Shown here piece by piece: positions 8,921 through 17,915 of a stretch of 64,000 bases of DNA. Below the pieces are notes generated by a model, which saw only the letters and a list, made by a program, of their open reading frames with translations, was not told the origin of the DNA and ran no database searches. Source of the DNA: AC-32 sp963717725. GTDB lineage: Bacteria > Actinomycetota > Thermoleophilia > Gaiellales > Gaiellaceae. The number at the start of each line of letters is the position of its first letter. Within the stretch, counting starts at the first letter, position 1. The translations under genes were made by a program, and so were the position numbers. The DNA is taken from positions 434,001 to 498,000 of the forward strand of contig CAVQWS010000003.1 of NCBI GenBank assembly GCA_963717725.1, read 5' to 3'.

Positions 8921-9483
8921 GAGGCGGCTGCGACCGGCAGCTCGTCCTCGGCGAACACTTCGAGGAAGACGCGCGCGATCTCTGGGTCGAACTGCGTGCC
9001 GGAACAGCGCCCGACCTCGGCCAGCGCGTCTTCGCGTGAGAGCGCGCGGCGGTAGGGCCGGTCGCTCGTCATCGCGTCGAACGCGTCGGCGACGGCGAGC
9101 ACGCGCGCCTCGACGGGGATCTCGTCACCCGCCTTACCAGAGGGGTAGCCGCGCCCGTCCCAGCGCTCGTGGTGGTAGAGCACGTACGGGATCGCCTCGC
9201 GCAGAGCGGCCATCCGCAGCAGGATCCGCGCGCCGATGGTCGGGTGCTGGCGGATCTGGTCGATCTCCTCGGGATCGAGCTTCCCCTCCTTGCGCAGCAC
9301 GTCGTCTGAGACCGCGAGCTTGCCGATGTCGTGCAGCGGCCCGCCGATGCGCAGCGTCGCGAGCTGCTCGGGGCTCCAGCCGAGGCGGCGGGCGACTTCC
9401 TCGGCGAGCGCGGTCACGCGCGCGCAGTGCCCCTGCGTGTACGGGTCACGGGCCTCGATCGCTTTGGACAGCATCGACAGCAT
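8917..9483 (-). CDS. HD-GYP domain protein (probable cyclic di-GMP phosphodiesterase)
   Basis: 188 residues, essentially one HD-GYP domain. Visible motifs are HCARVTALAEEVA, the HD pair in PLHDIGKLAV, the double His of LYHHERWDG and the GYP loop RGYPSGKAG. The family hydrolyses cyclic di-GMP using a bimetal centre. No sensor domain precedes it. The reading frame stays open upstream to the stop of the phosphoesterase gene at 9530 but has no usable start there, so ATG 9483 (or the ATG three codons later) is taken. It is the last gene of the minus-strand run from the gamma-glutamyltransferase. Confidence 0.88.
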   Translation of the reverse strand: MLSMLSKAIEARDPYTQGHCARVTALAEEVARRLGWSPEQLATLRIGGPLHDIGKLAVSDDVLRKEGKLDPEEIDQIRQHPTIGARILLRMAALREAIPYVLYHHERWDGRGYPSGKAGDEIPVEARVLAVADAFDAMTSDRPYRRALSREDALAEVGRCSGTQFDPEIARVFLEVFAEDELPVAAAS

Positions 9484-9529
9484 CGCCGAAGCGGAAGCTT
9501 CAATGCCGAGCTGCAGATCCCTCTTTCGG

Positions 9530-10372
9530 CTAACCCGGAGGGAGCCTCCAGATTCCGGTGACGGGCGTCGCGCGCGCGGACCGGCCGAGCAGCGGCAGTC
9601 CGAAGCCTTGCTCGATCGTGCGCAGCAGGCCGTAGTGGCTGATCACGCCCGTGGAGTACGAGTGGGCTCGCACCAGCGGGCCGAGTGCGAGCGCCGGCAC
9701 GCCGGGGTCGGCAGTGTCGGACTCGTCGAAGACGACGAAGACCGCCGTGGCGGGAAGCGTCAGCAACGGCGGCAGGAAACGCTTCAGCCACGCGTCTCCC
9801 GTCGCGACCGAGCAGTCGTGCATGCCGTGGCAGAGATCCGGGACGACGAGCGCGAAGTTGGGCAGGCGGCCGGCCACCCGGTCGCGCGTGAGCTGCGCCA
9901 GCGGCACGATCCGGCGTAGGCGCGCCGGCCGTGCGAGGACACGCCGGAAGTAGAGGAACGGCACGTGCTTCTTTGCATAGCGGCCGCGCGACGGCCCCGT
10001 CCACCCAGTCCGCGGCAGGCCCTCGGCGTATGCCTTCCAGGTCAGTTTCCTCGCCTCGAGCGTGTCTGCGAGGCTGCGGCCGCCGACCGTGCAACTCGTG
10101 CAGTCGCTCGAGATGCCGTGCGTCGAGCCGGAGACCAGCGCGAGGTAGTTCGGCACGCTCGGGTGCGTAACACCCCGGTACCCAGTGAGCACCGCGCCTT
10201 TCCGGGCGAACGCGTTGAAGGCCGGCGCGTCGGGGTTGCCGAGAACTTTGCCGCGCTCCTTGTTCTCCAGCACGATCACGACGACGTGGTCGAACGCAGG
10301 CACCTGGGGCGCCGCCGACTGGCCGGTCGAGCAGACCACGGCCGCGACGAGCAGTACGAACGCCCACCTCAC
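9530..10372 (-). CDS. Secreted phosphoesterase of the acid phosphatase/phospholipase C family
   Basis: 280 residues. GTG 10372 begins a signal peptide (VRWAFVLLVAAVVCSTGQSA). The PF04185-type core follows: HVVVIVLENKERG, then THPSVPNYLALVSGSTHG with the conserved Asn, an SSDCTSC segment, VFVVFDESD and a late HYGLLRTIEQGFGLP. The family hydrolyses phosphomonoesters or phospholipid head groups outside the membrane; the exact substrate is unknown. GTG overlaps the DedA stop (GTGA), so it is translationally coupled to that membrane protein gene. Confidence 0.85.
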   Translation of the reverse strand: MRWAFVLLVAAVVCSTGQSAAPQVPAFDHVVVIVLENKERGKVLGNPDAPAFNAFARKGAVLTGYRGVTHPSVPNYLALVSGSTHGISSDCTSCTVGGRSLADTLEARKLTWKAYAEGLPRTGWTGPSRGRYAKKHVPFLYFRRVLARPARLRRIVPLAQLTRDRVAGRLPNFALVVPDLCHGMHDCSVATGDAWLKRFLPPLLTLPATAVFVVFDESDTADPGVPALALGPLVRAHSYSTGVISHYGLLRTIEQGFGLPLLGRSARATPVTGIWRLPPG

Positions 10373-10944
10373 GGCGACTCCACCAGCCGCTTGCGCCAGA
10401 AGTGGAAACCGACGAGCGCGGCCACTGCGACCACGGCGATCACGACGCCGCCGATCAGCCCGTAGTGCGAGATCGCGTCCGCCGCCGCATGGCCGGCAAA
10501 GTAGGCCACGAGCCCGACGAGCACCGCCCAGCAGATTCCGCCGGCAGCGTTCCAAAAGAAGAACGTCCACCAGCGCATGCGCGAGACGCCCGCCATCCAG
10601 GCCGCGGTCACGCGCAGGATCGAGAAGAAGCGTCCGATGAAGATCGTCTTCGGCCCATGGCGCTCGAAGAAGCCCTCGGCCCAGGGCAGCGTGCCGGAGG
10701 TGACCGTCCAACGCATGAGGACGCTGCGGCCGCCGGTGCGGCCGATCCAGTAGCCGAGGTTGTCGCCGATGATCGCCGCCGCCGCCGCGACCACGATCAC
10801 GGCCACGATGTCGAGTCTCCCGCTCGAGGCGAAGACGCCCGCCGCGACCAGCGCCGTCTCGCCCGGCAGCGGCACGCCGCCGGACTCCAGCATCACGATC
10901 AGGAAGAGGGCGATCAGCCCGTAGTGCTCGACGAGCCCGCTCAC
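10369..10944 (-). CDS. DedA family membrane protein
   Basis: 191 residues. The family signature ESGGVPLPGETALVAAG lies after the first helix and GDNLGYWIGR in the centre, followed by FFSILRVTAAWMAG. At least four hydrophobic segments are visible. DedA proteins are now thought to flip phospholipids or undecaprenyl phosphate across the membrane. The start is GTG 10944, overlapping the stop of the acetyltransferase gene. Coupling to a secreted phosphoesterase suggests a shared envelope-lipid role, which is inference. Confidence 0.9.
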   Translation of the reverse strand: MSGLVEHYGLIALFLIVMLESGGVPLPGETALVAAGVFASSGRLDIVAVIVVAAAAAIIGDNLGYWIGRTGGRSVLMRWTVTSGTLPWAEGFFERHGPKTIFIGRFFSILRVTAAWMAGVSRMRWWTFFFWNAAGGICWAVLVGLVAYFAGHAAADAISHYGLIGGVVIAVVAVAALVGFHFWRKRLVESP

Positions 10945-11450
10945 TCGGCGTCGGTGGCGAAGGCCATCAGGATCGCGTCCAGGTATTCGCCGTCGCGCCG
11001 GTAGTGGCGGCGCCGGTAGCCCTCCTGGACGAAGCCGAACGATTCGTACAGCGCGATCGCGGGCGTGTTGTAGGCGAAGACGTGAAGCTCGAGCTTGCTC
11101 ACCCCGCTGGCGCGCGCCCACTCGACCGTCCGCTGCAGCAGCGCGCGGCCGATCCCCTGCCGCCGGTGGCTGGCGGCGACCATCAGGCCCAGGTCGGCGA
11201 CGTGCCGGCTGGCGGGATGCACGTCTCGCGCAACCGACAGTCGCCCGACGAGCCCCTCCGGCGCCTCGGCGACATAGACGGCCGCGTGCGGCGAGCGCCG
11301 AGCGGCGCGCAGGTAGCGCTTCTCAGCGGCCGCGCTGCGCCATTCTGCGGCTGCCAGCAGCCAATCCTCGGGCTCCGAGCTGACCGCGCGTGCGAGCGCG
11401 ACGAGCTCGGCGGCATCTCCTGGCGTCGCCTCGCGGATCTCGAAGCTCAC
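10941..11450 (-). CDS. GNAT family N-acetyltransferase
   Basis: 169 residues. The GNAT fold has motif A in VAASHRRQGIGRALL and the motif-B region YNTPAIALYESFGFVQEGY, typical of RimI-like and PhnO-like acetyltransferases. The N-terminus reads FEIREATPGDAAELVALA. The acceptor cannot be predicted. GTG 11450 overlaps the TGA of the gamma-glutamyltransferase gene by four bases, in the middle of the coupled operon. Confidence 0.88.
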   Translation of the reverse strand: MSFEIREATPGDAAELVALARAVSSEPEDWLLAAAEWRSAAAEKRYLRAARRSPHAAVYVAEAPEGLVGRLSVARDVHPASRHVADLGLMVAASHRRQGIGRALLQRTVEWARASGVSKLELHVFAYNTPAIALYESFGFVQEGYRRRHYRRDGEYLDAILMAFATDAE

Positions 11451-12995
11451 GCGACCACGACGCCGTGGCCCCCGCGCCTGGAGTCCCCGGCCGCGGCGAG
11501 CGTCCCGTCCTCCAGCAGCTCGACGCCCGCCGCGCCGCCGAAGAAGAGGTTCCGGCTCCGCCAGCGCGCGAGCTCGTAGCCGAACGACTCGAGCCGGTCG
11601 ACCTCGGCCGGGTCGTTCCCGCCTTCGACGTGGACAGGCCCCTCGAGATGGACTCGCGGGTGCTCGATCGCCTCTCGCACGCCGAGCCCGTGCGCGACCA
11701 CGTTGATGACGATCTGCATGATCGCGCCGCGCAGCCGCAGCGAGCCGGCGCTGCCGACGACGAGCCGCGGGTGGCCCTCGCGCAGCACCACCGAGGGCGC
11801 CATCCCGCTCGTGAAACGGACGCCGGGCCGCGGGTGCCCACCCGTCGCAGCCAGGTCGAACTCGCCGAGCATGTTGTTCAGCTGGATCCCGGTGCCGGGG
11901 ACGACCACGCCGGAGCCGGCGCCCGTAGAGGCGGTCAGCGAGGCCGCGTTGCCGCGACCGTCGACGACCGCAATGTGCGTCGTCCCGCGCTGCAGCTCCG
12001 GCAGGCGCCCCTGGATGCGGCCGGCCGCCGCAGACAGAAATTCTTCGTCGGCAAGCCGACGCGCGAGCCCGCCGCGGTAGAGCTCGCGGGTGAACGGCCC
12101 GCCCCGCGCCGTCTCCTGCTCGCGCATGATCTCGATCAGCTGGGCCATCGCCTCGGCACTGCCGGGCGGGCCGCCTGGCCCCAGGCGGTCCAAAAGGCGC
12201 AAACCGAGCCCGATCAGGACGCCGCCGGTCGAGGGCGGCGGGTTGGAGCGGAACTCGTGGCCCATGAAGGAGACGCGCACCGGCTGCCTGCGGATGACGC
12301 GGTAGTCGCTCAGGTCGCGGAGCGTGATCTCGCCGCCGCGCTCGCGCAGGTGGCTCGAGAGCGCCCGCGCCAGCTCGCCGTGGTAGAGGTCGTCCGCCCC
12401 GTGCTCGGCGAGCCGCTCGAGCGTCTGCCCGAGGTCGGAGAGCACGAACCGGTCGCCGGCGACCAGGCGGTTGCCGTTCACGCTGTACATCGCGTTGCCC
12501 TCGTCGGTGTGGCGCAGGATCGGGTCGAGGATGTCGTGCAGGTACGCCTGGCCCTCGGTCAGCTCGACCCCGTCGCGGGCGTGCGCGATCGCCGGCTCGA
12601 GCAGCATTCGCCAGGGCAGCGAGCCGAAGCGGCGATGGGCTTCGCCGAGCCCGGCCGCCGCTCCCGGGACGGCGCACGAGGCGGCCCCGATCCGGAAGAA
12701 CTGCGACGACTCGGGAGTGAAGTCGATCCCAACGTTGTCCATGGGCGTCTGGCCGTGCGTCGCTGAGGCCGAGCCCGGGCACGGTGACGAAGTGGTCGAG
12801 CACGCGGGTCGAGTTGTCGCGCGCGTGATGCACGAGCATGAAGCCGCCCGCGCCCGGTCCCGTGAGCGTGCTCTCCGCGACCCACGAGACGAAGGCGGCC
12901 GCGATGCAGGCGTCGACGGCGTTGCCGCCCTCGGCCAGCACCTGGGCCCCCGCCTCGGCGGTGAGCGGATGTCCTGCTGCGACGGCGCCACGCAT
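11447..12995 (-). CDS. Gamma-glutamyltransferase family protein, frameshifted near 12760
   Basis: ATG 12995 begins an N-terminal segment containing HPLTAEAGAQVLAEGGNAVD and TGPGAGGFMLVHHA, the classic start of the gamma-glutamyltranspeptidase fold. That frame leaves the family after VTVPGLGLSDA. From about MDNVGIDFTPES onward another frame carries the rest: GAASCAVPGAAAGL, PPPSTGGVLIGL, the catalytic Thr of RGTTHIAVVDGRGN, and GSGVVVPGTGIQLNN. One base gained or lost between about 12745 and 12775 would join them into roughly 515 residues. No signal peptide is evident. All motifs are intact, so a sequencing indel is more likely than decay. Confidence 0.8.
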
Positions 12996-13041
12996 CACTG
13001 GAAGGCTACTGCGGGCGGGCCGATATCCTCGTCTTGCTGCC

Positions 13042-14658
13042 GTGACGCGAACCTCCGTCGTCCAGCGGGAGGCGACTCTCGCCGCCGGCGCCGCGGCGTC
13101 GCTCGCGGCGGCGCTCGTCTGGCTCGGCCCACCAGGCTCAGACCTGGCGGAACACGCGTACCAGCGGACGCTTTTCCTGAACGACGGCTTCGCCCTCTGG
13201 AACAACTTCTGGTACGCGGGCCGCTACAGCTTCGTCACCTACAGCACGCTCTACTACCCGCTCGCGGCGCTGCTCGGGATCCGCCTGCTCGCCGTCGCGA
13301 CCGTCTCGACTGCGGCGCTCGCCTTCGCGGTCGTCGTTTCACGGCAGTGGGGGCCGACCGCACGCTGGTCGAGCCGGACGTTCGCCGTGGTCTGGAGCGG
13401 AATCGTCTTCTCGGCAGCGTTCCCGTTCGCGCTCGGCGCCGCGCTCGCGCTGCTGTCGATCTGGGCGCTGCAAGCGCGCCGCTCCTGGCGGTTCGCCGTG
13501 CTCGCGGCGCTGACGCTGGCGGCCAGCCCCCTCGCCTTCCTGCTACTGACCCTGCTGTTGGCCGCCTTCGGGATCGCGCGCTGGGAAGAACGGCGCACCC
13601 TGCTCGCGCCCGCGCTGACGATCGCGGTGTTCGGCGTGATCGAGGTCGCCCTCTGGCGCGCGTTCCCCGGCTCGGGCCAGTACCCGTTCTCGTGGCAGGA
13701 ACTGCTGGCCGCGCTCGTCTTCTGCTTCCTCGGATTGGCGATGTCGTGGGGCGTCGAGCGGGCCGGGCCGCTCTGGTGGATGTTCGTTGTCTATCTCGTC
13801 GCCGTCCTCGCCGCGTTCGCGATCCCGAGCGCGGTCGGCGAGAACGTGCTGCGGATTCGCTACGCCGCGATCCCGCTCGCGGTGCTGACGCTCTCGCTGC
13901 GCCGCTGGCGGCCGCTGCCGGTCGCGCTCGGCGTGCTCGCGCTCGCCGTCACGTGGAACGTGACGCCGCCGCTGTTCGGCTACCTCCACGCGCGCAGCGA
14001 CCCGGCCACGCACCGGGCCTACTGGACGCCTGCAATCGGCTTCCTGCGCGGTCACCTCTCGCCCTCGTATCGCGTCGAGGTGGTGGACACGACCGGCCAC
14101 TGGGCGGCCGCCTACCTGGCGGAGGCGCACATCCCGATCGCGCGCGGTGGCTACCGGCAGGACGACTTCCCGCAGAACGAGGTGCTCTACGACGACCCGC
14201 TCGGATCCAAGGCTTACGGCGCCTGGCTGCGTGGGCTCGGCGTCCGCTACGTCGTGCTGACGAGCGCGCCGGCCGACTACAGCGCCCGCGCCGAGGCGGC
14301 GCTCCTCCGCTCCGGGCGCTCGGGCCTGTGGCGCGTCCTCGAGACGCCGCGGCTGACGATCTTCGCGGTGCCGCGGCCGCAGCCGATCCTTACCGGGCCG
14401 GCCGGAGGGCGGCTCGTCGAGCTGGCTGCGACGCGCGTGCTGCTCGATCTTCCGCGGGCGGGCGACTACCGCCTCGCGGTGCGGTTCTCGCCGTACTGGC
14501 GGGCGCCAGGCGCGTGCCTGATCCGACGCGAGGACGGGATGACGACCGTCTCCGCCACGCGGCCGGGGCGAGTGCAGCTCTCGTTCCACGTCGGCGCGGC
14601 GAGCGCACTGGCGACCGCGGTGACTGGCGGACGCGACCGCGTCTGCAACGACGACTAG
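13042..14658 (+). CDS. Polytopic membrane protein, GT-C glycosyltransferase-like
   Basis: 538 residues from GTG 13042. About ten transmembrane helices fill the first 320 residues; a soluble C-terminal domain follows. An acidic DLAEH lies in the first outer loop, in the place where GT-C enzymes have their catalytic acidic residue. The C-terminal part contains YRQDDFPQNEVLYDD and a beta-rich segment resembling membrane-protein ectodomains of mannosyl or arabinosyl transferases. The family is not one I can name; lipid-linked sugar transfer is an inference from topology. Its end overlaps the end of the convergent gene by four bases. Confidence 0.6.
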   Translation: MTRTSVVQREATLAAGAAASLAAALVWLGPPGSDLAEHAYQRTLFLNDGFALWNNFWYAGRYSFVTYSTLYYPLAALLGIRLLAVATVSTAALAFAVVVSRQWGPTARWSSRTFAVVWSGIVFSAAFPFALGAALALLSIWALQARRSWRFAVLAALTLAASPLAFLLLTLLLAAFGIARWEERRTLLAPALTIAVFGVIEVALWRAFPGSGQYPFSWQELLAALVFCFLGLAMSWGVERAGPLWWMFVVYLVAVLAAFAIPSAVGENVLRIRYAAIPLAVLTLSLRRWRPLPVALGVLALAVTWNVTPPLFGYLHARSDPATHRAYWTPAIGFLRGHLSPSYRVEVVDTTGHWAAAYLAEAHIPIARGGYRQDDFPQNEVLYDDPLGSKAYGAWLRGLGVRYVVLTSAPADYSARAEAALLRSGRSGLWRVLETPRLTIFAVPRPQPILTGPAGGRLVELAATRVLLDLPRAGDYRLAVRFSPYWRAPGACLIRREDGMTTVSATRPGRVQLSFHVGAASALATAVTGGRDRVCNDD

Positions 14659-15617
14659 ACCAGGAGCGGAGCGAGCTCGCGCAGCAGCCCGCGGACCACG
14701 ACAGCGGCGCTGTTCTCGAAGCGGAAGTCGAAAAAGGCGAAGCCGGCAACGCCGCTCGCAGCTCGGGCGCGAAGGTAGTCCCGCCGCCAATCCGCGGCCT
14801 GCGCCGGTGGCAGGTGCCGCGTGTTGCCGCCCAGATCGGGTACGAGGCGGAAGCCGGGCTGGAGCCCGCACAGGTACTTCCGGGCCAGGGCACGCCGCAC
14901 CGGGCCTCCGCGGCGCAGGCGCTCCTGGCCGGACGCGCCCGCCCGGGCCGCCACTCGCGGATCGCCCACGAACTGCGGGTACTCCTCACCGATGAGCCCG
15001 AGGCAGCTGCGGTTCAGCATCCGCCAGAAGGCCGCCAGCTCGGGCGTGATGGGCCGCGAGGCCAGCGCGTGCGCCGTCTTGGCCCACCAGACGAAGCCGC
15101 GCAGCGTCCCGTCGCCGAGTGCGGCGCGTCCGAACGTCAGGCCGCGGAGCACACCGCGTGTCAGCTCGCGGAAGGGCTTGCCCGCAGGACCCGCGCACTC
15201 GGCGACGATCTCGTCGAGCTGCCAGGTGTCGGCGACCGCGGCGGCCCGCAGCGTGTCGCGAAAACGGGCACCGAGCTCGACGCTCCAGGCGATCCGCGTC
15301 GCGGTCGGCAGCCGCAGCAGCTGCCCGAGCTCGGGAAGCGGTCCGGCGAGGCGGCTCGACCGCGGGTTGCGCTCGAGCAGCTCTTTCTCCTCGGTGCGGC
15401 CGAGCCGCCGCCGCTCCCAAAACCAACCGGGCTGGATGTGGAACATCGGCGCGTAGCGCGCCTGCGGCAGCTCGTGGACACGCGCGGCGAGCTTGTCGCC
15501 GACCCCGTAGCTGCCGAGGTAGACCGGCGCTTTCGGCGGCAGCCCGGCACGACGCGCGGCCGCGACGATGGTCGCCAGCTCACGCGGCTCGAAGTACGAG
15601 AGGACGAGAGCGCGCGT
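14655..15617 (-). CDS. Conserved protein of unknown function, third gene after ftsZ
   Basis: The frame starts just after the ftsZ stop and reads about 320 residues with good coding character (LVLSYFEPRELATIV, VYLGSYGVGDKLAARV, FHIQPGWFWERRR). No ATG, GTG or TTG lies between the ftsZ stop and ATG 15446. The codon at 15617-15615 is ACG, where MRALVLSYF would be expected, so either ACG is used, the base is wrong, or the protein begins at 15446 (263 residues). No signal peptide or membrane segment is seen. The fold may be a barrel (late segment GVAGFAFFDFRFEN), but no function can be assigned. The three-base gap to ftsZ implies cotranscription. Confidence 0.55.
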   Translation of the reverse strand, partial: TRALVLSYFEPRELATIVAAARRAGLPPKAPVYLGSYGVGDKLAARVHELPQARYAPMFHIQPGWFWERRRLGRTEEKELLERNPRSSRLAGPLPELGQLLRLPTATRIAWSVELGARFRDTLRAAAVADTWQLDEIVAECAGPAGKPFRELTRGVLRGLTFGRAALGDGTLRGFVWWAKTAHALASRPITPELAAFWRMLNRSCLGLIGEEYPQFVGDPRVAARAGASGQERLRRGGPVRRALARKYLCGLQPGFRLVPDLGGNTRHLPPAQAADWRRDYLRARAASGVAGFAFFDFRFENSAAVVVRGLLRELAPLLV

Positions 15618-15620
15618 CGC

Positions 15621-16973
15621 CTAAGTCTGCAGGAAGCTCGGCGGTTCGAGTGAGTCTTCGCTGGGCGCCTCGGCTCGCATCGTGATCCGCCGCTGCGCGG
15701 CTCGCTGGCCGAAGCCCGTCGCCACGACCGTCACCCAGACCTGGCCGGTGAGCCGGTCGTCGACCGTCGCGCCGAAGATGATGTTCGTGTCGTCGGTCGC
15801 AGCTCCGCGCACGACCTCGGCGGCCTCGTTGACCTCGTAGAGCGAGAGGTCGTCGCCGCCGGCGATCGAGAGCAGGATGCCCTTCGCGCCGCCGACATCG
15901 GTCTCGATCAACGGCGAGCGCAGCGCCCGCTCGGCCGCTTCACGCGCACGGTTCTCGCCGGTGGCGGAGAAGCCGATCCCCATCAGGGCGGTGCCGGCGT
16001 CCTTCATGATCGTGCGCACGTCGGCGAAGTCGAGGTTGATCAGGCCCGGGAGCGTGATCAGGTCGCAGATGCCCTGGACGCCCTGCCGCAGCACGTCGTC
16101 GGCGATCCGGAACGCATCCAGCATCGAGGTCTCGCGGTCGAGCACCTCGAGCAGCTTCTCGTTCGGGACGACGATCACGGTGTCGCAGTTCGCACGGAGC
16201 TGGTCGACGCCGTCGGTCGCCTGCTTTCCTCGGCGCGTGCCCTCGAAGCTGAACGGCGTGGTGACGATCCCGACCGTCAGCGCGCCGAGCTCCTTGGCGA
16301 TCCGCGCGACGACGGGTGCCGCGCCGGAGCCGGTGCCGCCGCCTTCGCCGGCGGTGACGAAGACCATGTCCGAGCCGCGCAGCGCGCGCTTGATCTGGTC
16401 GTAGGCCTCCTCGGCGGCGCGGCGACCGAGATCCGGGTCGGCGCCCGACCCGAGGCCTTCGGTCAGCTCGCGGCCGATGTGGATCTTCACGGGCGCGTCG
16501 CTCGTCTGGAGCTGCTGGATGTCGGTGTTGACGGCGACGAACTCGACCTGTGAGATGTCGGCGTCGATCATCCGGTTGACCGCGTTCAGACCCGCGCCGC
16601 CGACACCGACGACGCGGATGACCGCGATGTAGGCGCCCGGCTCGGGCACGCGGTGGAGGCGCGGCGGGGGCTCGGGCAGCGGCTCGAGCTTCGGCCGCGG
16701 GGCCTCGCGCTTGGGCTCGGGGGCGCGCTCGGGCAGCCGGACCGGCTCGGGCGGAGGCGGTGGCGGCGGAGGCGGCGCCTCCTGCTCCCACTCGGGGACG
16801 TGCTCGACGGTCTTCTCGGGCGGCTCGACCGGTGTCGGCGCGGGCGGAGTCTCCGCCGGCGCGGCCTCGGCCTGCTGCGGCTCGGGCGGCTCGGGCTCGC
16901 GGCCTTCCTTCTCGGCCTGCTTCTGCGCCGCTTCGGTCGCGCGGAAGAGCTCCGCCAGCGGGCCTTCACGCAT
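15621..16973 (-). CDS. ftsZ: FtsZ with long proline-rich N-terminal extension
   Basis: 450 residues from ATG 16973, which overlaps the end of parA by eight bases. Residues 1-112 are charged and proline-rich with a run of nine prolines near residue 70, apparently disordered. The tubulin-like GTPase begins at about 113 (VVGVGGAGLNAVNRM), has the GTP signature GEGGGTGSGAAP and an intact T7 loop GLINLDFADV, so it should polymerise and hydrolyse GTP to form the division ring. The C-terminal linker is only about a dozen residues, ending in LEPPSFLQT, a degenerate FtsA/SepF-binding tail. Thus the flexible segment sits at the opposite end from normal FtsZ. ATG 16994 is an alternative start. Confidence 0.9.
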   Translation of the reverse strand: MREGPLAELFRATEAAQKQAEKEGREPEPPEPQQAEAAPAETPPAPTPVEPPEKTVEHVPEWEQEAPPPPPPPPPEPVRLPERAPEPKREAPRPKLEPLPEPPPRLHRVPEPGAYIAVIRVVGVGGAGLNAVNRMIDADISQVEFVAVNTDIQQLQTSDAPVKIHIGRELTEGLGSGADPDLGRRAAEEAYDQIKRALRGSDMVFVTAGEGGGTGSGAAPVVARIAKELGALTVGIVTTPFSFEGTRRGKQATDGVDQLRANCDTVIVVPNEKLLEVLDRETSMLDAFRIADDVLRQGVQGICDLITLPGLINLDFADVRTIMKDAGTALMGIGFSATGENRAREAAERALRSPLIETDVGGAKGILLSIAGGDDLSLYEVNEAAEVVRGAATDDTNIIFGATVDDRLTGQVWVTVVATGFGQRAAQRRITMRAEAPSEDSLEPPSFLQT

Positions 16974-17736
16974 GCTCGCGCGCCTGCGCGCCATTGAGCA
17001 CCTCCTTCGCGAGGTCGCGGTAGGCCTGGGCGGCACTGCCGCTGGGGTCGTATTTGAGGACGGAGGTGCCCTTCACGGGCGCCTCCGCGTAGCGAACGGT
17101 CTTCTTGATCTTCGTGTCGAAGACGAGGTCGCCGAAATTCTCCTGGAGAATCTCCACCGCCTCGCGCGAGTGCAGCGTGCGGCTGTCGTACATGGTCGGG
17201 AGGATCCCCTCGATCCCGACCTCGGGGTTCAGGTTCTCGCGGATCATCGAGAGCGTGTTCTCGAGCTGGACGAGCCCGCGCAGGGAGAGGTACTCACACT
17301 GGACGGGCACGATGACGCCGTTCGAGGCGACGAGCGCGTTGATCGTCAGCAGGCCGAGCGACGGCGGCGTGTCGATCAGGACGTAGTCGTAGCTGTCGCG
17401 GACCGGCGCCAGCGCTTTCTCCAGCGCGCGCTCGCGGCCGATCATGCTCGAGAGCGCGAGCTCGGCGCCGGCAAGGTCGATCGACGAGACGGCGAGGTCG
17501 ACCTCGATGTGGTGGATGATCTCCTGGATCGGCAGCCGGTGGACGAGCACGTCGAAAATCGAGCGCTCCATCGTGTCCGGGTTGAGCCCCTGGCTCATGG
17601 TCAGATTGCCCTGCGGGTCCAGGTCGCAGAGCAGCACTCTCAGGTTCTGCTCGGCCAAGGCGACGCCCAGGTTGAGCGTCGTTGTCGTCTTGGCGACGCC
17701 GCCCTTCTGGTTCGCGAATGAGATCACTCGTCCCAT
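16966..17736 (-). CDS. parA: ParA/Soj family ATPase directly upstream of ftsZ
   Basis: 256 residues from ATG 17736. It has the deviant Walker A KGGVAKTTTTLNLG, the DLDPQGN switch, and DYVLIDTPPSLGLLT as Walker B, all typical of chromosomal ParA/Soj. The family dimerises on DNA with ATP and positions chromosomes or other cargo with ParB-type partners. No parB follows; instead ftsZ overlaps its last codons. An upstream in-frame ATG at 17799 adds 21 residues unlike the family. A role in placing the division ring, as for MipZ, PomZ or related ParA proteins, is suggested by context only. Confidence 0.88.
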   Translation of the reverse strand: MGRVISFANQKGGVAKTTTTLNLGVALAEQNLRVLLCDLDPQGNLTMSQGLNPDTMERSIFDVLVHRLPIQEIIHHIEVDLAVSSIDLAGAELALSSMIGRERALEKALAPVRDSYDYVLIDTPPSLGLLTINALVASNGVIVPVQCEYLSLRGLVQLENTLSMIRENLNPEVGIEGILPTMYDSRTLHSREAVEILQENFGDLVFDTKIKKTVRYAEAPVKGTSVLKYDPSGSAAQAYRDLAKEVLNGAQAREHA

Positions 17737-17915
17737 CGGCGGTCCCTGGGCGGTTTCGGTCCGGTTACCCGGTCGCGGAAGCAGGCGTGCGAGCCCCATC
17801 GAGCCCCTTTCTTCGCTCTCATGCTAGCGATACCTCCGCGGAGAACCAGCGATTTTCGCGGTCTCGGGCCTGGCCGGTCGATGACTCGGAATGTACGGCG
17901 TCCGCAGGACGAACC

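Noticed and set aside
12838..13041. Longer N-terminus for the membrane glycosyltransferase-like protein
   Set aside because: It would be antisense to the gamma-glutamyltransferase start and is not hydrophobic or family-like; GTG 13042 gives a natural first helix.
17737..17915. A gene or ParB-type parS sites before parA
   Set aside because: No frame with coding character and no TGTTTCACGTGAAACA-like sequence was seen in these 179 bases.
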